Of a DNA stretch of 64,000 nucleotides, positions 18,286 to 27,789 are shown in pieces (position 1 is the stretch's first letter; the number at the start of each line of letters is the position of its first letter). The notes under the pieces were generated by a model, which was given only the letters and a program-made list of their open reading frames with translations, was not told the origin of the DNA and searched no databases. The position numbers and the translations under genes were made by a program. Origin of the DNA: Bacillota bacterium (GTDB taxonomy: Bacteria > Bacillota > Clostridia > DSM-8532); NCBI GenBank assembly GCA_023443745.1, contig JAEZTB010000008.1, positions 124,001 to 188,000 of the forward strand. The letters run 5' to 3'.

Positions 18286-19413
18286 ATGTACCATTACAAA
18301 ACCTTAAAGTGGGATAATAAGCCTAAATATAAACACAAGTTCTTTTTTCTGCTCCTTATACCTTTGGCTCTTCTCATTAAATGGCTGTTGTCACTATCTC
18401 CAGAATTCACCGAAAAGTATTATTCACAAGGACTTTACAAGATTATAATGCAGCCGGTGAGTTTACTGACAGGTTTAGTCCCTGTGTCGGTTGCAGAGCT
18501 TGCTATTTATTTGATAGTGATCTATCTCTTGGTAAGACTTATATACTTGATTATAAAAGCTGTTCAGCAACACAGATGGTCGGTCTTTCTCCCCTTCCTT
18601 GCCAATATCGTAATGATTGGCTCATTGTGGTTCTTTGCTCAAACCATGGTCTGGAATGTCAATTATGAGCGATTACCCTTTGCTACGAATGCTAATATCC
18701 AGGTTCGTGATTCCAGCGTTGATGAATTGGAGGCCATGTGCAAATGGCTCATTAAAAACACAAATGCATTACGTGAACAGGTAAAGGAAGATAAAAATGG
18801 CGTGATGACAGTTGAAAATGGATTTAAGTCTATAGTAAAACGCTCTACACTTGGATACAAGGAAGTCGAAAAACGTTATCCATTCTTAGGTGGAAAATAC
18901 GGACCTCCAAAACCTGTCCTCCTATCCAGACTCATGTCCCATACCAATATTATTGGCCTTTATTCCTGTCTTACCGGAGAAGCAAACATTGATACGGATA
19001 TTCCTCCCATGGCATGGGCCTCTACCACCTTACATGAAATGGCCCATCAGCGCGGCTATGCACGCGAAGATGAAGCCAACTATATCGCTTATATTGCCTG
19101 CATGGCCCACCCCGATGTGGATTTTAAATACTCGGGCAGTGTCATGGCTCTTCAATATTCTATGAATGCCTTGTATGGTGCAGATCCTGACCGTTACTTT
19201 GCTTTGACAAACAACTACAGCTCAGGATATCTTCGGGACCTTCAAAACGAACAGGCTTACTGGAAGCAGTTCCAAGGTATCACCAAAAAAGTGGCCAATA
19301 AAATGAATGATACCTATCTCAAGCTCAATGGTGAAGAAGACGGTGTAAAGAGCTATGGTCGAATGATAGATCTCCTCCTTGCCGACTTTAGGAACCAGCT
19401 GGTTTCCCAATAA
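18286..19413 (+). CDS. DUF3810 family membrane-anchored putative metallopeptidase
   Basis: The 375-residue protein has three N-terminal membrane segments (about 17-36, 58-86, 98-120) and a large extracytoplasmic part. That part contains HEMAHQRGYAREDEANYIAY (about 248-267), an HExxH zincin motif with a following glutamate that could be the third ligand. The family has no established substrate. GGAGG lies 9 nt before the ATG. It is transcribed alone; a SulP gene with its own candidate promoter follows 114 nt later. Confidence 0.85.
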   Translation: MYHYKTLKWDNKPKYKHKFFFLLLIPLALLIKWLLSLSPEFTEKYYSQGLYKIIMQPVSLLTGLVPVSVAELAIYLIVIYLLVRLIYLIIKAVQQHRWSVFLPFLANIVMIGSLWFFAQTMVWNVNYERLPFATNANIQVRDSSVDELEAMCKWLIKNTNALREQVKEDKNGVMTVENGFKSIVKRSTLGYKEVEKRYPFLGGKYGPPKPVLLSRLMSHTNIIGLYSCLTGEANIDTDIPPMAWASTTLHEMAHQRGYAREDEANYIAYIACMAHPDVDFKYSGSVMALQYSMNALYGADPDRYFALTNNYSSGYLRDLQNEQAYWKQFQGITKKVANKMNDTYLKLNGEEDGVKSYGRMIDLLLADFRNQLVSQ

Positions 19414-19461
19414 GGTTAGCAGAAAGATTTCATTAAATGAGCATTTACCTGTTTTTTTTTG

Positions 19462-19490
19462 TTTACACCTATCATGATAAGTGATAATTT
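19462..19490 (+). promoter_or_regulatory. Candidate promoter of the SulP gene
   Basis: TTTACA and TAATTT with a 17-bp spacer end 37 nt before the coding start. Confidence 0.4.
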
Positions 19491-19527
19491 ATTAGATGTT
19501 GCATAAATCATGAAAGGGTTTATTAAT

Positions 19528-21204
19528 ATGCTAAAGCCAAAGTTATTTACCGTCTTGCAGGATGGTTACTCGAAGGAACAATTCTTAAAAGACTTAACAG
19601 CCGGGTTCATTGTTGGTATCATCGCTATTCCGCTTTCCATCGCTCTGGCAATCGCATCGGGCGTTTCTCCCGAAAAGGGCTTGTATACTGCAATTATCGC
19701 AGGTTTTCTCGTCTCCTTATTAGGCGGAAGCCGTGTTCAGATTGGTGGACCCACAGGTGCCTTTGTTGTCATTATCTATGGCATCATCGAGAAAAAGGGC
19801 TATCCGGCACTTGTCATAGCCACTATTTTAGCGGGATTTATCCTAATCTTTATGGGTCTTTTGAAATTGGGAAGTGTCATCAAGTTGATTCCTTATCCCA
19901 TAACGACAGGTTTTACCAGTGGTATAGCAGTGGTTATCTTCTCCCAGCAAATCAGTGATTTTCTAGGCCTTAAAATGGAAAAAACGCCATCGGAGTTTAT
20001 ACCAAGAATCAGCGAATACATTAAGTCCATTCATACATTATCCATTAACAGTCTTATCGTAGGTCTCATTGCCATCCTTATTATCGTAGGCTGGCCATAC
20101 ATAAACAAAAAAATCCCGGGCGCTCTGGTGGCCATTATTATTACAACAGGAGCAGTTCAGCTTCTTGGCATTAAGGTAGAGACCATTGGAGACCGTTACA
20201 GTAATTTAAAAGCGGCTCTTCCCGCTTTCCAAATGCCTGAGATAAGCCTCTCACTTATTACTGAACTTTTCCCTACTGCTTTGACAATCGCTGTACTGGC
20301 AGGAGTTGAGTCGTTATTATCAGCTGTTGTGGCCGATGGTATGATTGGAGGTAAACATCGCTCCAACATGGAACTGGTTGCTCAAGGTGTCGCCAATATT
20401 TTCTCGGGTTTATTTGGCGGTATCCCGGCTACAGGCGCTATAGCCCGGACTGCCACCAATATTCGAAATGGCGGCAGAACTCCCGTAGCAGGCATTGTTC
20501 ATTCTCTTACCGTGCTGGCCATTATGATGCTTTTAATGCCTCTGGCAAAAATGATTCCCATGACCACTTTGGCTGCCATCCTCATAATCGTAGCTTACAA
20601 TATGAGCGAATGGCGTGCCTTTAAAAATTTGTTTAGAGCACCAAAGACCGATATAGCCATCCTTCTCGCCACCTTTGTTCTCACTGTGGTTGTTGACCTT
20701 GTTGTAGCCATAGAATTTGGTATTGTTATGGCAGCCTTCCTCTTTATGAAGCGTATGGCCGATATCACCAAGGTAGAGTCTATCAAAGATGAACTGGAAG
20801 ACAGCCCTGACATTGCCCTTAACAATCCTGAGGGTATTAACCCGGCAATCCAGATCTTCCAGGTTTATGGGCCCTTTTTCTTTGGAGCTGCCGATAAATT
20901 TACGAATATTATTCATGACAATATTACACCTACACGCGTTATGATAATTCGCATGAGACATGTTCCTTATATGGATGCAACAGGCTATCACGCTTTATTC
21001 AAAACCTACTCCTATTGCCGCAGGCATAGCATTTTGCTTCTGTTTACCCAGGTACAGTCACAGCCCTATGAGCTCATGACCAAGCACGGCTTCATTGACC
21101 TGGCAGGTAAAGATAATTTTTGTGAAGACATAGAACATGCCCTCATTCGCGCTAATGCCTATGTGGAGCTCAACAATAAATTTCCTGTTAGAAAGCTGGC
21201 ATAG
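19528..21204 (+). CDS. SulP/SLC26-family anion transporter with STAS domain
   Basis: A 558-residue inner-membrane transporter. The N-terminal 400 residues hold about ten membrane segments, including the SulP signature region (KDLTAGFIVGIIAIPLSIA and GGSRVQIGGPTGAF). The C-terminal STAS domain (about 430-545) follows. The family carries sulfate, bicarbonate or dicarboxylates with H+ or Na+; the substrate is not decidable here. I start at the ATG 9 nt after AAAGGG, which gives the usual MLKPKLF N-terminus; an ATG six codons upstream has no site. Confidence 0.92.
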   Translation: MLKPKLFTVLQDGYSKEQFLKDLTAGFIVGIIAIPLSIALAIASGVSPEKGLYTAIIAGFLVSLLGGSRVQIGGPTGAFVVIIYGIIEKKGYPALVIATILAGFILIFMGLLKLGSVIKLIPYPITTGFTSGIAVVIFSQQISDFLGLKMEKTPSEFIPRISEYIKSIHTLSINSLIVGLIAILIIVGWPYINKKIPGALVAIIITTGAVQLLGIKVETIGDRYSNLKAALPAFQMPEISLSLITELFPTALTIAVLAGVESLLSAVVADGMIGGKHRSNMELVAQGVANIFSGLFGGIPATGAIARTATNIRNGGRTPVAGIVHSLTVLAIMMLLMPLAKMIPMTTLAAILIIVAYNMSEWRAFKNLFRAPKTDIAILLATFVLTVVVDLVVAIEFGIVMAAFLFMKRMADITKVESIKDELEDSPDIALNNPEGINPAIQIFQVYGPFFFGAADKFTNIIHDNITPTRVMIIRMRHVPYMDATGYHALFKTYSYCRRHSILLLFTQVQSQPYELMTKHGFIDLAGKDNFCEDIEHALIRANAYVELNNKFPVRKLA

Positions 21205-21259
21205 GCCGGTAATATTCCTCTACCGGAAAGCATTCCTCAAAAAAGAAGTCCTAATTACA

Positions 21260-21295
21260 AAAGGCTGACCTCCACAATGAGGCCAGCCTTCTTAA
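21260..21295. terminator. Hairpin between convergent genes
   Basis: AAGGCTGACCTC and GAGGCCAGCCTT form a 12-bp stem with one mismatch between the sulP and band-7 gene ends. The T run is better on the minus strand, so it may serve both directions. Confidence 0.55.
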
Positions 21296-21339
21296 TACAC
21301 ATTTAACGATTACGATACGGTTCTTATTTGCAAAACATT

Positions 21340-22257
21340 TTAATTGCTTGATAGTTCTTTAATGGAAGTAACCAAGGAAGCCATGTTCTGAATTTCAGAA
21401 GGAATAATGATCTTGGTTGCCTTACCGTCAGCGGCCTTTTCAAAAGCTTCAAGGCTTCGGATGGCAATAACCTCCGGGCTAAGCTCCTGCTCTTTAATCA
21501 TTCTAAGGCCTTGAGCGGTGGCCTCCTGAATTTTCAAAATAGCTTCAGCCTGGCCTTCTGCCTCTCTGATGGTAGACTCCTTCTTAGCCTCTGCGCGAAG
21601 AATAGCGGATATCTTTTCACCCTCTGCATCGAGAATGGCCGACTGCTTCCTTCCCTCAGAAACCAATATACTGGAGGTCTTCTCACCCTCTGCTCTAAGA
21701 ATGGCTTCACGTCTTTCGCGCTCAGCACGCATTTGCTTTTCCATAGCGTTTTGAATATCAGTAGGAGGAATGATGTTCTTAACTTCTACACGATTGATCT
21801 TGATGCCCCATGGATCGGTAGCTTCATCCAGGATAATACGCATCTTGGTATTGATAATATCACGTGAAGTCAGGGTTTCATCCAGCTCCAGGTCACCGAT
21901 AATATTACGCAGCGTTGTTGCCGCTAATATTTCAATGGCCATCATGGGACGCTCAACCCCATAAGTATAAAGCTTGGGATCTGTGATTTGAAAATAAACA
22001 ACCGTGTCAATTTGCATGGTGACATTATCCTTGGTGATGACAGGCTGAGGCGGAAAATCCAGAACCTTTTCCTTAATGGATACCCGATTGGCAATTTTGT
22101 CGATGAGGGGCACCTTGAGATGAAGGCCCACCGACCAGGTTTCCTTATATGCACCCAGTCTTTCCACGATATAGGCCTGTGCCTGAGGAACAACTTTAAC
22201 ATTGCTAATAAGGATAATGATGACTACAGCAACTAAAAAGAGTATGAAGTATCCCAT
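21340..22257 (-). CDS. qmcA: SPFH/band-7 (stomatin/prohibitin-like) membrane protein
   Basis: The 305-residue protein has one N-terminal membrane segment (about 3-21), the SPFH domain (about 22-180, with VPQAQAYIVERLGAYKETW) and a long coiled coil rich in Glu/Ala/Arg (about 180-255, repeated EGEK and AEG units). Such proteins oligomerise into membrane microdomain scaffolds. It lies 33 nt after nfeD, the usual partner. AGGAGG-type spacing precedes the ATG. Confidence 0.93.
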   Translation of the reverse strand: MGYFILFLVAVVIIILISNVKVVPQAQAYIVERLGAYKETWSVGLHLKVPLIDKIANRVSIKEKVLDFPPQPVITKDNVTMQIDTVVYFQITDPKLYTYGVERPMMAIEILAATTLRNIIGDLELDETLTSRDIINTKMRIILDEATDPWGIKINRVEVKNIIPPTDIQNAMEKQMRAERERREAILRAEGEKTSSILVSEGRKQSAILDAEGEKISAILRAEAKKESTIREAEGQAEAILKIQEATAQGLRMIKEQELSPEVIAIRSLEAFEKAADGKATKIIIPSEIQNMASLVTSIKELSSN

Positions 22258-22290
22258 AAAAATGACCTCCCATTTATATTATTCTTTTAT

Positions 22291-22725
22291 CTATTCAGAG
22301 GCGCTCACAATAAGCTTTACGCCCTCAATAGCTTCAACAACCACTTCGGTGTCTTTAAGTATAGGATTACCTGTTTTACTGATAGCCGACCAAATTTGCC
22401 CTTTCAACTTAACCTGCCCGGTAGCATACTCCGTGATATCCATGACAACAATACCTTTGGCACCAATGAGGGCGTCAGTATTTGTTTTATGGGTCCCCAC
22501 CTTAAGGTACTTCACAGCCACAGGCCTTGTAAAGATAAGCATCAAAGCTGATATAGCCAAAAAAACCGTAATTTGTATCCACAAAGTCACATCAAAAAGG
22601 GCGAGGAGAAAGGCAACCAAAGACCCAGCAGCCAACCAGATGGTCGTGAGACTGACGGTCGCAGCTTCAATGGCAATCAGAACAAGCATTAATCCAAGCC
22701 AGGTATAAACATATACGTTGTCCAT
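22291..22725 (-). CDS. nfeD: NfeD-family membrane protein
   Basis: A short-form NfeD of 144 aa. Three hydrophobic segments (about 8-25, 28-45, 50-67) are followed by an OB-fold domain (about 80-140, with GAKGIVVMDI and EVVVEAIEGVKLIV). NfeD proteins pair with SPFH proteins in the membrane; the band-7 gene directly downstream fits this. It starts at ATG 22725 behind AAAGGAGG. Confidence 0.92.
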   Translation of the reverse strand: MDNVYVYTWLGLMLVLIAIEAATVSLTTIWLAAGSLVAFLLALFDVTLWIQITVFLAISALMLIFTRPVAVKYLKVGTHKTNTDALIGAKGIVVMDITEYATGQVKLKGQIWSAISKTGNPILKDTEVVVEAIEGVKLIVSASE

Positions 22726-22799
22726 AAGTAACCTCCTTTATTGACATTCTTCATTTTATGGCCAATAGATGATATATATTTACTATAAATGAGTAAAAG

Positions 22800-23954
22800 C
22801 TATTCAGCTTTTTGCTGTTCCTGGGCTGTACCATCAAAGAGCTTGAGATAGCAGCGTCTCCGACGATGGATGCGTGTCTGGTAATTTCGCCACATAGAGT
22901 GAACAGCGTGGTTGGTCTCAAGCTCTGGAGACGCGATTGCTCTGACAACGCCATTCTTGAGTGCGGTTCTGGTCAGCTCGTCTAGCATGACATAGGGAAC
23001 ACCTTTTGAACGCAGCTCAGGCCTTATAGCTACCAGATACAAATCCAGGGTGTCATTTTTCTTAATAGCCTTTAGGAAACGAACAAATCCGAAGGGAAAG
23101 AGTCGGCCCTTGCTCTTTTTAACGGCCTGAGAAAGAGAAGGCAGGATGATGCCAAAACCAGCCAGCTTACCATCTTCACCCTTTACCAGGCTGATATAAT
23201 CCACATTTACAAAGGAGAAAAACTGTTTGACATAAGCGTTTACCTGCTTTTCGGTAATGGGAACTACACCATAAAGATGCTCATAGCCTTTATTTACAAG
23301 ATCAAATATCTCCGGCACGTAAGGTATCAAATCTTTAGTTTTCTTTGTAACTACCACACTCAACCCATATTTCTCCTTGGCTTTTTGGGCTAATGCAGAA
23401 ATCTTGCTGGCAGGATCGGACTCCGGCATGGTAATGTCTATCTCAATCCACTCCGCATCCTTGTTGTAACCGTAAGCCTCAATGTGCTTCATGTAGTATG
23501 GAAAATTATAAATGGTAATAAAGGTGCCCATTTCCTCAAAGCCTTCTACGAGCAGGCCTTCCTTGTCCAAGTCACAGAAGCCCAAAGGTCCGTGAACACC
23601 TTCCAGCCCCTTTTCCTTCGCCCAGGACTCCACTGTGTCAAAGAGAGCCTTAGAAACATCACAATCATCAATAAAGTCAACCCAACCAAAGCGTGCATAA
23701 CGCTTCCCCCATTTATTGATATAGCTATGGTTGATGATACCCGCTATTCGGCCTACGGGCTTACCATCCTTATAGGCCAGCCACAACTGCGCCTCACTGT
23801 ATTCAAAAGCAGGATTCTTTGTTTCATCCAAGGTAAATTTTTCGTCAGAGATAAGGGGCGGAACCCAATACGGGTTATCTTTATACAGTTTAAAAGGAAT
23901 TCTGACAAATGTTTTCAACTGACGTTGATTTTCTACTTTAACGATTTTTACCAT
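22800..23954 (-). CDS. GNAT-like (YghO-type) conserved protein
   Basis: A 384-residue cytoplasmic protein of a widespread uncharacterised family related to GNAT acetyltransferases. Recognisable pieces are FKLYKDNPYWVPPL near the N-terminus, VGRIAGIINHSY, GLEGVHGPLGFCDLDKEGLL, and a C-terminal segment VAIRPELRSKGVPYVMLDEL that looks like the acetyl-CoA-binding R/Q-x-x-G-x-G/A turn. Substrate unknown. The start is ATG 23954, 6 nt after AGGAGTG; the frame extends 11 codons further with no site. It stands 76 nt downstream of the PhoH gene on the same strand. Confidence 0.8.
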   Translation of the reverse strand: MVKIVKVENQRQLKTFVRIPFKLYKDNPYWVPPLISDEKFTLDETKNPAFEYSEAQLWLAYKDGKPVGRIAGIINHSYINKWGKRYARFGWVDFIDDCDVSKALFDTVESWAKEKGLEGVHGPLGFCDLDKEGLLVEGFEEMGTFITIYNFPYYMKHIEAYGYNKDAEWIEIDITMPESDPASKISALAQKAKEKYGLSVVVTKKTKDLIPYVPEIFDLVNKGYEHLYGVVPITEKQVNAYVKQFFSFVNVDYISLVKGEDGKLAGFGIILPSLSQAVKKSKGRLFPFGFVRFLKAIKKNDTLDLYLVAIRPELRSKGVPYVMLDELTRTALKNGVVRAIASPELETNHAVHSMWRNYQTRIHRRRRCYLKLFDGTAQEQQKAE

Positions 23955-24030
23955 ATCGCCACTCCTCACGACTTTGCTTAAGGACATCTCTATTATACAA
24001 TTTTCAGGCGGGCACTACAACTCATAAAGC

Positions 24031-25401
24031 TTACATGTTCTTTTCGGCTATACCGGCCAAAGGACTTCTCTCCACTTGTTTTAAAGCCACATGACCGGTG
24101 ATGGCAAATGCCTTCATTTTATCCACCGTATACACCAACCCGTTACTCTTGGCATCCACCAGAACATTGTCAATCTGGTTATCCGAGGGGTCTCCCAGAA
24201 ACACAAACTTGGAGCCGAAACCGGCACGGGTCAGCATGAGCTTGGCAAGGTGCGGTGTAAGCTCCTGAGCCTCATCAACAATAACCAGGGCATTGCTCAA
24301 GGTGCGCCCCCTCATATAGGTAAAGGTCTTGGTCTCAATGATGCCCCTTGCCTTATAGGTCTCAATAAAATGATCCACAGAAAAGGGATTGTCCGTGTGG
24401 CGAATTGGTTTTGCATGCTCATCCTTTGTGTTGATCTTGACGTTCATCAAATTCTCAATGGCATCATAAAAGCTTCCCATCCAGGGACGAAGCTTTTCAT
24501 CCTCTGTTCCGGGGAGATATCCGATATCATTACCTGCAGCCACGGTGGGCCGAACAAAAACGATTTTAGCGTATTCCCCCTGCTCGATGACCTTTTCCAA
24601 AGCCACGGCGGTAGCCAGAATAGTCTTTCCCGAGCCTGCTCCGCCAGTGATGGTCACAAAAGGAATATCTTTATCCATAAGAAGCTCAAAGGCCATTTTC
24701 TGCTCCCTGTTTATAGGAGTCAAGCCCCAGGCATTTTGTTTTGAGTATTTTAAAGGTACGATATTTTTACCGTCGAAACGTGCCAAAACCTTATGGTTAT
24801 CATCATCGGTACTGGTAATGTTAAGAAATTCATTGGGAAGAAGAGGTTCTTCCAGTTCCAGCTCCTCTGTCTGAAGCCCCCCTTTAAAAATGGCATTCAT
24901 TCTCTCAGATGAGACAAAGACATCCCGATAGCCTGTATAAAGCTCATCACACTTTATTTTATCGTTATTGTAGTCCTGGGCAGGCAACCCGAAAGAATCA
25001 GCCTTAATGGCCATATACACATCCTTGGTAACCAGAATGGTAGGGATATCTTCCCCATATTCCTTTTGAAGGTTCTTGGCCATAGCCAGAATCCGTGTAT
25101 CATTCTTTTGGGTGTCTATTCCTTGAGGAATGCATGACATGTCCATATGATCGAGTTCAATGCGGATAGTCCCGCCGTTTTCGGTTTGAATACCCTCTGC
25201 CAGATTTCCCTTGCTCCTAAGGTTATTGAGTTCTCTGGCTGCCATTCTGGCATGGTAGCCTACCATGCCTTCTCGGTTTTTTATGCTGTCCAGTTCTTCA
25301 ATAGCCACAATAGGGAGAATCACATTGTTGTCTTCAAAATTATAAAAACAGCCTGGATCATGGATGATGACATTTGTATCAAGAATATAGTTTTTTATCA
25401 T
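24031..25401 (-). CDS. PIN-PhoH fusion (PhoH2/YlaK-type RNA helicase-nuclease)
   Basis: A 456-residue protein. The PIN domain (about 1-145) begins KNYILDTNVIIHDP with catalytic Asp8 and a later acidic site in NDTRILAMA (Asp101). The PhoH ATPase (about 220-440) has Walker A GGAGSGKT at 253-260 and Walker B ALVIVDEAQE. PhoH2 proteins are known to unwind and cut RNA. It starts at ATG 25401 behind GGAGG and lies 30 nt after yhaM, so an RNA-decay pair is plausible. Confidence 0.93.
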   Translation of the reverse strand: MIKNYILDTNVIIHDPGCFYNFEDNNVILPIVAIEELDSIKNREGMVGYHARMAARELNNLRSKGNLAEGIQTENGGTIRIELDHMDMSCIPQGIDTQKNDTRILAMAKNLQKEYGEDIPTILVTKDVYMAIKADSFGLPAQDYNNDKIKCDELYTGYRDVFVSSERMNAIFKGGLQTEELELEEPLLPNEFLNITSTDDDNHKVLARFDGKNIVPLKYSKQNAWGLTPINREQKMAFELLMDKDIPFVTITGGAGSGKTILATAVALEKVIEQGEYAKIVFVRPTVAAGNDIGYLPGTEDEKLRPWMGSFYDAIENLMNVKINTKDEHAKPIRHTDNPFSVDHFIETYKARGIIETKTFTYMRGRTLSNALVIVDEAQELTPHLAKLMLTRAGFGSKFVFLGDPSDNQIDNVLVDAKSNGLVYTVDKMKAFAITGHVALKQVERSPLAGIAEKNM

Positions 25402-25431
25402 TGCCTAACCTCCATAAAGAAGATGCACAAT

Positions 25432-26391
25432 TTAATCCTCTAATTCTATTTTATATACACTTCTTCGATCAAGTGACCAAACCGGATCAGAAAATTGTCC
25501 AGGCTTAACATTTCGTATTGCATTCTGATAATCATAAACCCGTGCATCAATGAGGTCGATATGATGAAGGAGCTCCGCCTCCAGAAATAAAGGCTTTTTA
25601 GGGCTCCCATACTCTGCCTCGTAATGGTGGCTGACAATCATATGCTTAAGCAGCAGAAGGACTTCTTCGGATGCACCAACAAGATTTCCGGCTTTCTCTA
25701 CTTCTTCAACACCCATGATGATATGGCCCAGAAATTGTCCATGTTTGGAGTATTCGGCTATACCCAGCTCATTGCTGGAGAGCTCGCCGATCTTGGCCAG
25801 ATCGTGGATAATCACACCCGCAAAGACTAAATCGGAATTAACGCCTTGATATACGCTGCAAAGCGCCTCTGCAGTTCGAAGCATGCGTACGATATGATAC
25901 AAAAGGCCGCTTCTGATGGCGTGATGAAGGCTCTTGGCTGCAGGGTAATAGAGTAGCTTTTCTTCCTTCTCGTCAAGAAGCTGCATGACAACTGAACGGA
26001 TCTCTGTATTCTTTATTTTAGCTGCAAAAAGATAGATTTCTTCCAGCATTTCCTGAGGTGTGAGGGGTGCAGAGGGAACGAATTCACCGATAAGTTTTTG
26101 GTCCTCCTCATCAGCCAGCCTTATTTTATTAAGAGAAAGCTGCAAGGCATCCTTCCAAAGGTCCACCCGTGCATTGACATAGTAGAGCTTATTGGAAGTC
26201 AGTGAGCTATAATCCGCCTCTCCCGCATCCCACCATTTTGCTGAAACGTCCCCGGTCTGATCGGCCAATGTCATATCGAGATAGGTTTTTTTATTTGCTG
26301 AAATTTTAAACTCAACGGTTTTTAAAATATAAATACCATTAATGGTCTCTCCGGATTTTAAATCAGATATTTTAATGCCCTCAAATTTCAT
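25432..26391 (-). CDS. yhaM: 3'-5' exoribonuclease YhaM
   Basis: The 319-residue protein has an N-terminal OB-fold nucleic-acid-binding domain (about 15-95, with YLDMTLADQTGDVSAKWW) and an HD nuclease domain (about 160-300) with LYHIVRML, VIIHDLAKIGEL and HHYEAEYGSP metal-ligand segments. YhaM trims RNA 3' ends in Gram-positive bacteria. It starts behind GGGGG 6 nt before the ATG. The PhoH-PIN gene follows closely. A terminator separates it from the upstream HD-GYP gene. Confidence 0.92.
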   Translation of the reverse strand: MKFEGIKISDLKSGETINGIYILKTVEFKISANKKTYLDMTLADQTGDVSAKWWDAGEADYSSLTSNKLYYVNARVDLWKDALQLSLNKIRLADEEDQKLIGEFVPSAPLTPQEMLEEIYLFAAKIKNTEIRSVVMQLLDEKEEKLLYYPAAKSLHHAIRSGLLYHIVRMLRTAEALCSVYQGVNSDLVFAGVIIHDLAKIGELSSNELGIAEYSKHGQFLGHIIMGVEEVEKAGNLVGASEEVLLLLKHMIVSHHYEAEYGSPKKPLFLEAELLHHIDLIDARVYDYQNAIRNVKPGQFSDPVWSLDRRSVYKIELED

Positions 26392-26458
26392 TATAATCCC
26401 CCATAAAGTGACAGCTCATTCTAACAAATTCATTGTACATGAAAGAAAAGTAAAAAGA

Positions 26459-26487
26459 AAGGTGCGTTCTTGCCAAAACGCACCTCG
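26459..26487 (-). terminator. Terminator of the HD-GYP gene
   Basis: Minus-strand AGGTGCGTT-TTGGCAAG-AACGCACCT is followed by TTCTTTTT, about 20 nt after the stop. Confidence 0.85.
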
Positions 26488-26505
26488 TATCCCAGTACCC
26501 GTATT

Positions 26506-27570
26506 TTAAATATCCCATAAACCAATGATCCGATATTCCAGTTTTCTTGATAGGTCGACTTCCCTATGCTTGTATAGCATTTTCCCATCTTCATCAATAA
26601 CCACCCGAATAACCGGCCGATTAGGAAAACCAGGATTATACTTGGCAACCAAGCCCTTTTCTCCTGAGTTAAGCACAATAGCCGTACCCACCGGGTAGTT
26701 GGCTATATGTCGAATAAATGCGTCAAGTACAGCTTTATCAAAATGCTTGTTGGCTAGCGAGCACATGTAATCAACAACTTCGTTGGCAAGCATTTTTTTG
26801 CGATAGACACGATCCGTTGTCAATGCATCAAAAACATCAGCAACAGCCACAATGCGCGCAGGCATCGGAATATCGCCATTTTTCAGATTGTAGGGATAAC
26901 CGCTGCCATCAATACGTTCATGATGGGAAAGAGCGATGATATGAGCAGTTGAATTAATGTCACTGGAATTCTTTAAAATCTCAAAACCGTAAACCGTATG
27001 CCTTCTGGTCTCATCAAATTCGCTGACAGTCAGACTTGAAGGTTTTTGAAGAATCGCTTCATCAATTCTGACCTTTCCAATATCATGAAGCAGGGCTCCT
27101 ACACCCAGGTTTCTGAGATTGTCTCCCTTTATTCCCATGGAGACACCTGTAATGAGCGACAGAATACAAACATTAACACTATGGGAAAAGGTATAATCAT
27201 CAACTGAACGGATATCGGACAGGTTCATAATAATATTGTCGTTCTGAAGAATATTGGTCATGAGCTTGTCCACAATTTCAAGAACCTTTTTTCCCTCCAC
27301 CGATATTTTGATGGTAGGTGTTGTCATCATGTGCTTTATTTGAGATTTAACCTCAGTAATAATTTCTTCTTTTATAATCTCTGGAGCCACTATATCCTTG
27401 GAAAGCTCATCATCGATATAGACCTCTGTAATACCGTAATGCCGGAGTTTTGCAATCATTTCCTCGGTGAGTTCTGCCCCTGCAGATAAAAGGATAATAC
27501 CATCCAATGAAAGTATGGTACGTGCAACATGAATTCCTGTCCGAGCTCTCTCAAGACTCACTCTTCTCAC
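26506..27570 (-). CDS. HD-GYP domain phosphodiesterase
   Basis: The 354-residue protein has an N-terminal DUF3391-like region (about 1-60) and an HD-GYP domain (about 125-300). The active-site HD is in LLHDIGKVRIDE, followed by HHERIDGSGYP with an intact GYP-type loop. HD-GYP proteins hydrolyse cyclic di-GMP or related dinucleotides. It starts at GTG 27570 behind GGAGGG. No sensor or receiver domain is fused, so its input is unknown. It has its own promoter and terminator. Confidence 0.9.
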   Translation of the reverse strand: MRRVSLERARTGIHVARTILSLDGIILLSAGAELTEEMIAKLRHYGITEVYIDDELSKDIVAPEIIKEEIITEVKSQIKHMMTTPTIKISVEGKKVLEIVDKLMTNILQNDNIIMNLSDIRSVDDYTFSHSVNVCILSLITGVSMGIKGDNLRNLGVGALLHDIGKVRIDEAILQKPSSLTVSEFDETRRHTVYGFEILKNSSDINSTAHIIALSHHERIDGSGYPYNLKNGDIPMPARIVAVADVFDALTTDRVYRKKMLANEVVDYMCSLANKHFDKAVLDAFIRHIANYPVGTAIVLNSGEKGLVAKYNPGFPNRPVIRVVIDEDGKMLYKHREVDLSRKLEYRIIGLWDI

Positions 27571-27644
27571 AAAGATTTACCCTCCGGACCAAATAAAGTA
27601 AACTAAGCTGTAACTCTCTCTATATAACGGTTTAGAACTTTTTT

Positions 27645-27673
27645 ATAGTAGCACAAGAGGTCAGCAAAGTCAA
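27645..27673 (-). promoter_or_regulatory. Promoter of the HD-GYP gene
   Basis: Minus-strand TTGACT and TACTAT are spaced by 17 bp, about 75 nt before the GTG start. Confidence 0.65.
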
Positions 27674-27789
27674 AACCATGAAATACTTCTTTCTATTTCT
27701 AAACCGCTAATATCAGCATTATAGGCCAATTTAGTTATGGTTCTATCATCATGTATCGGCTTTGCAACAAAAAAGCTTTAGTCCTAATA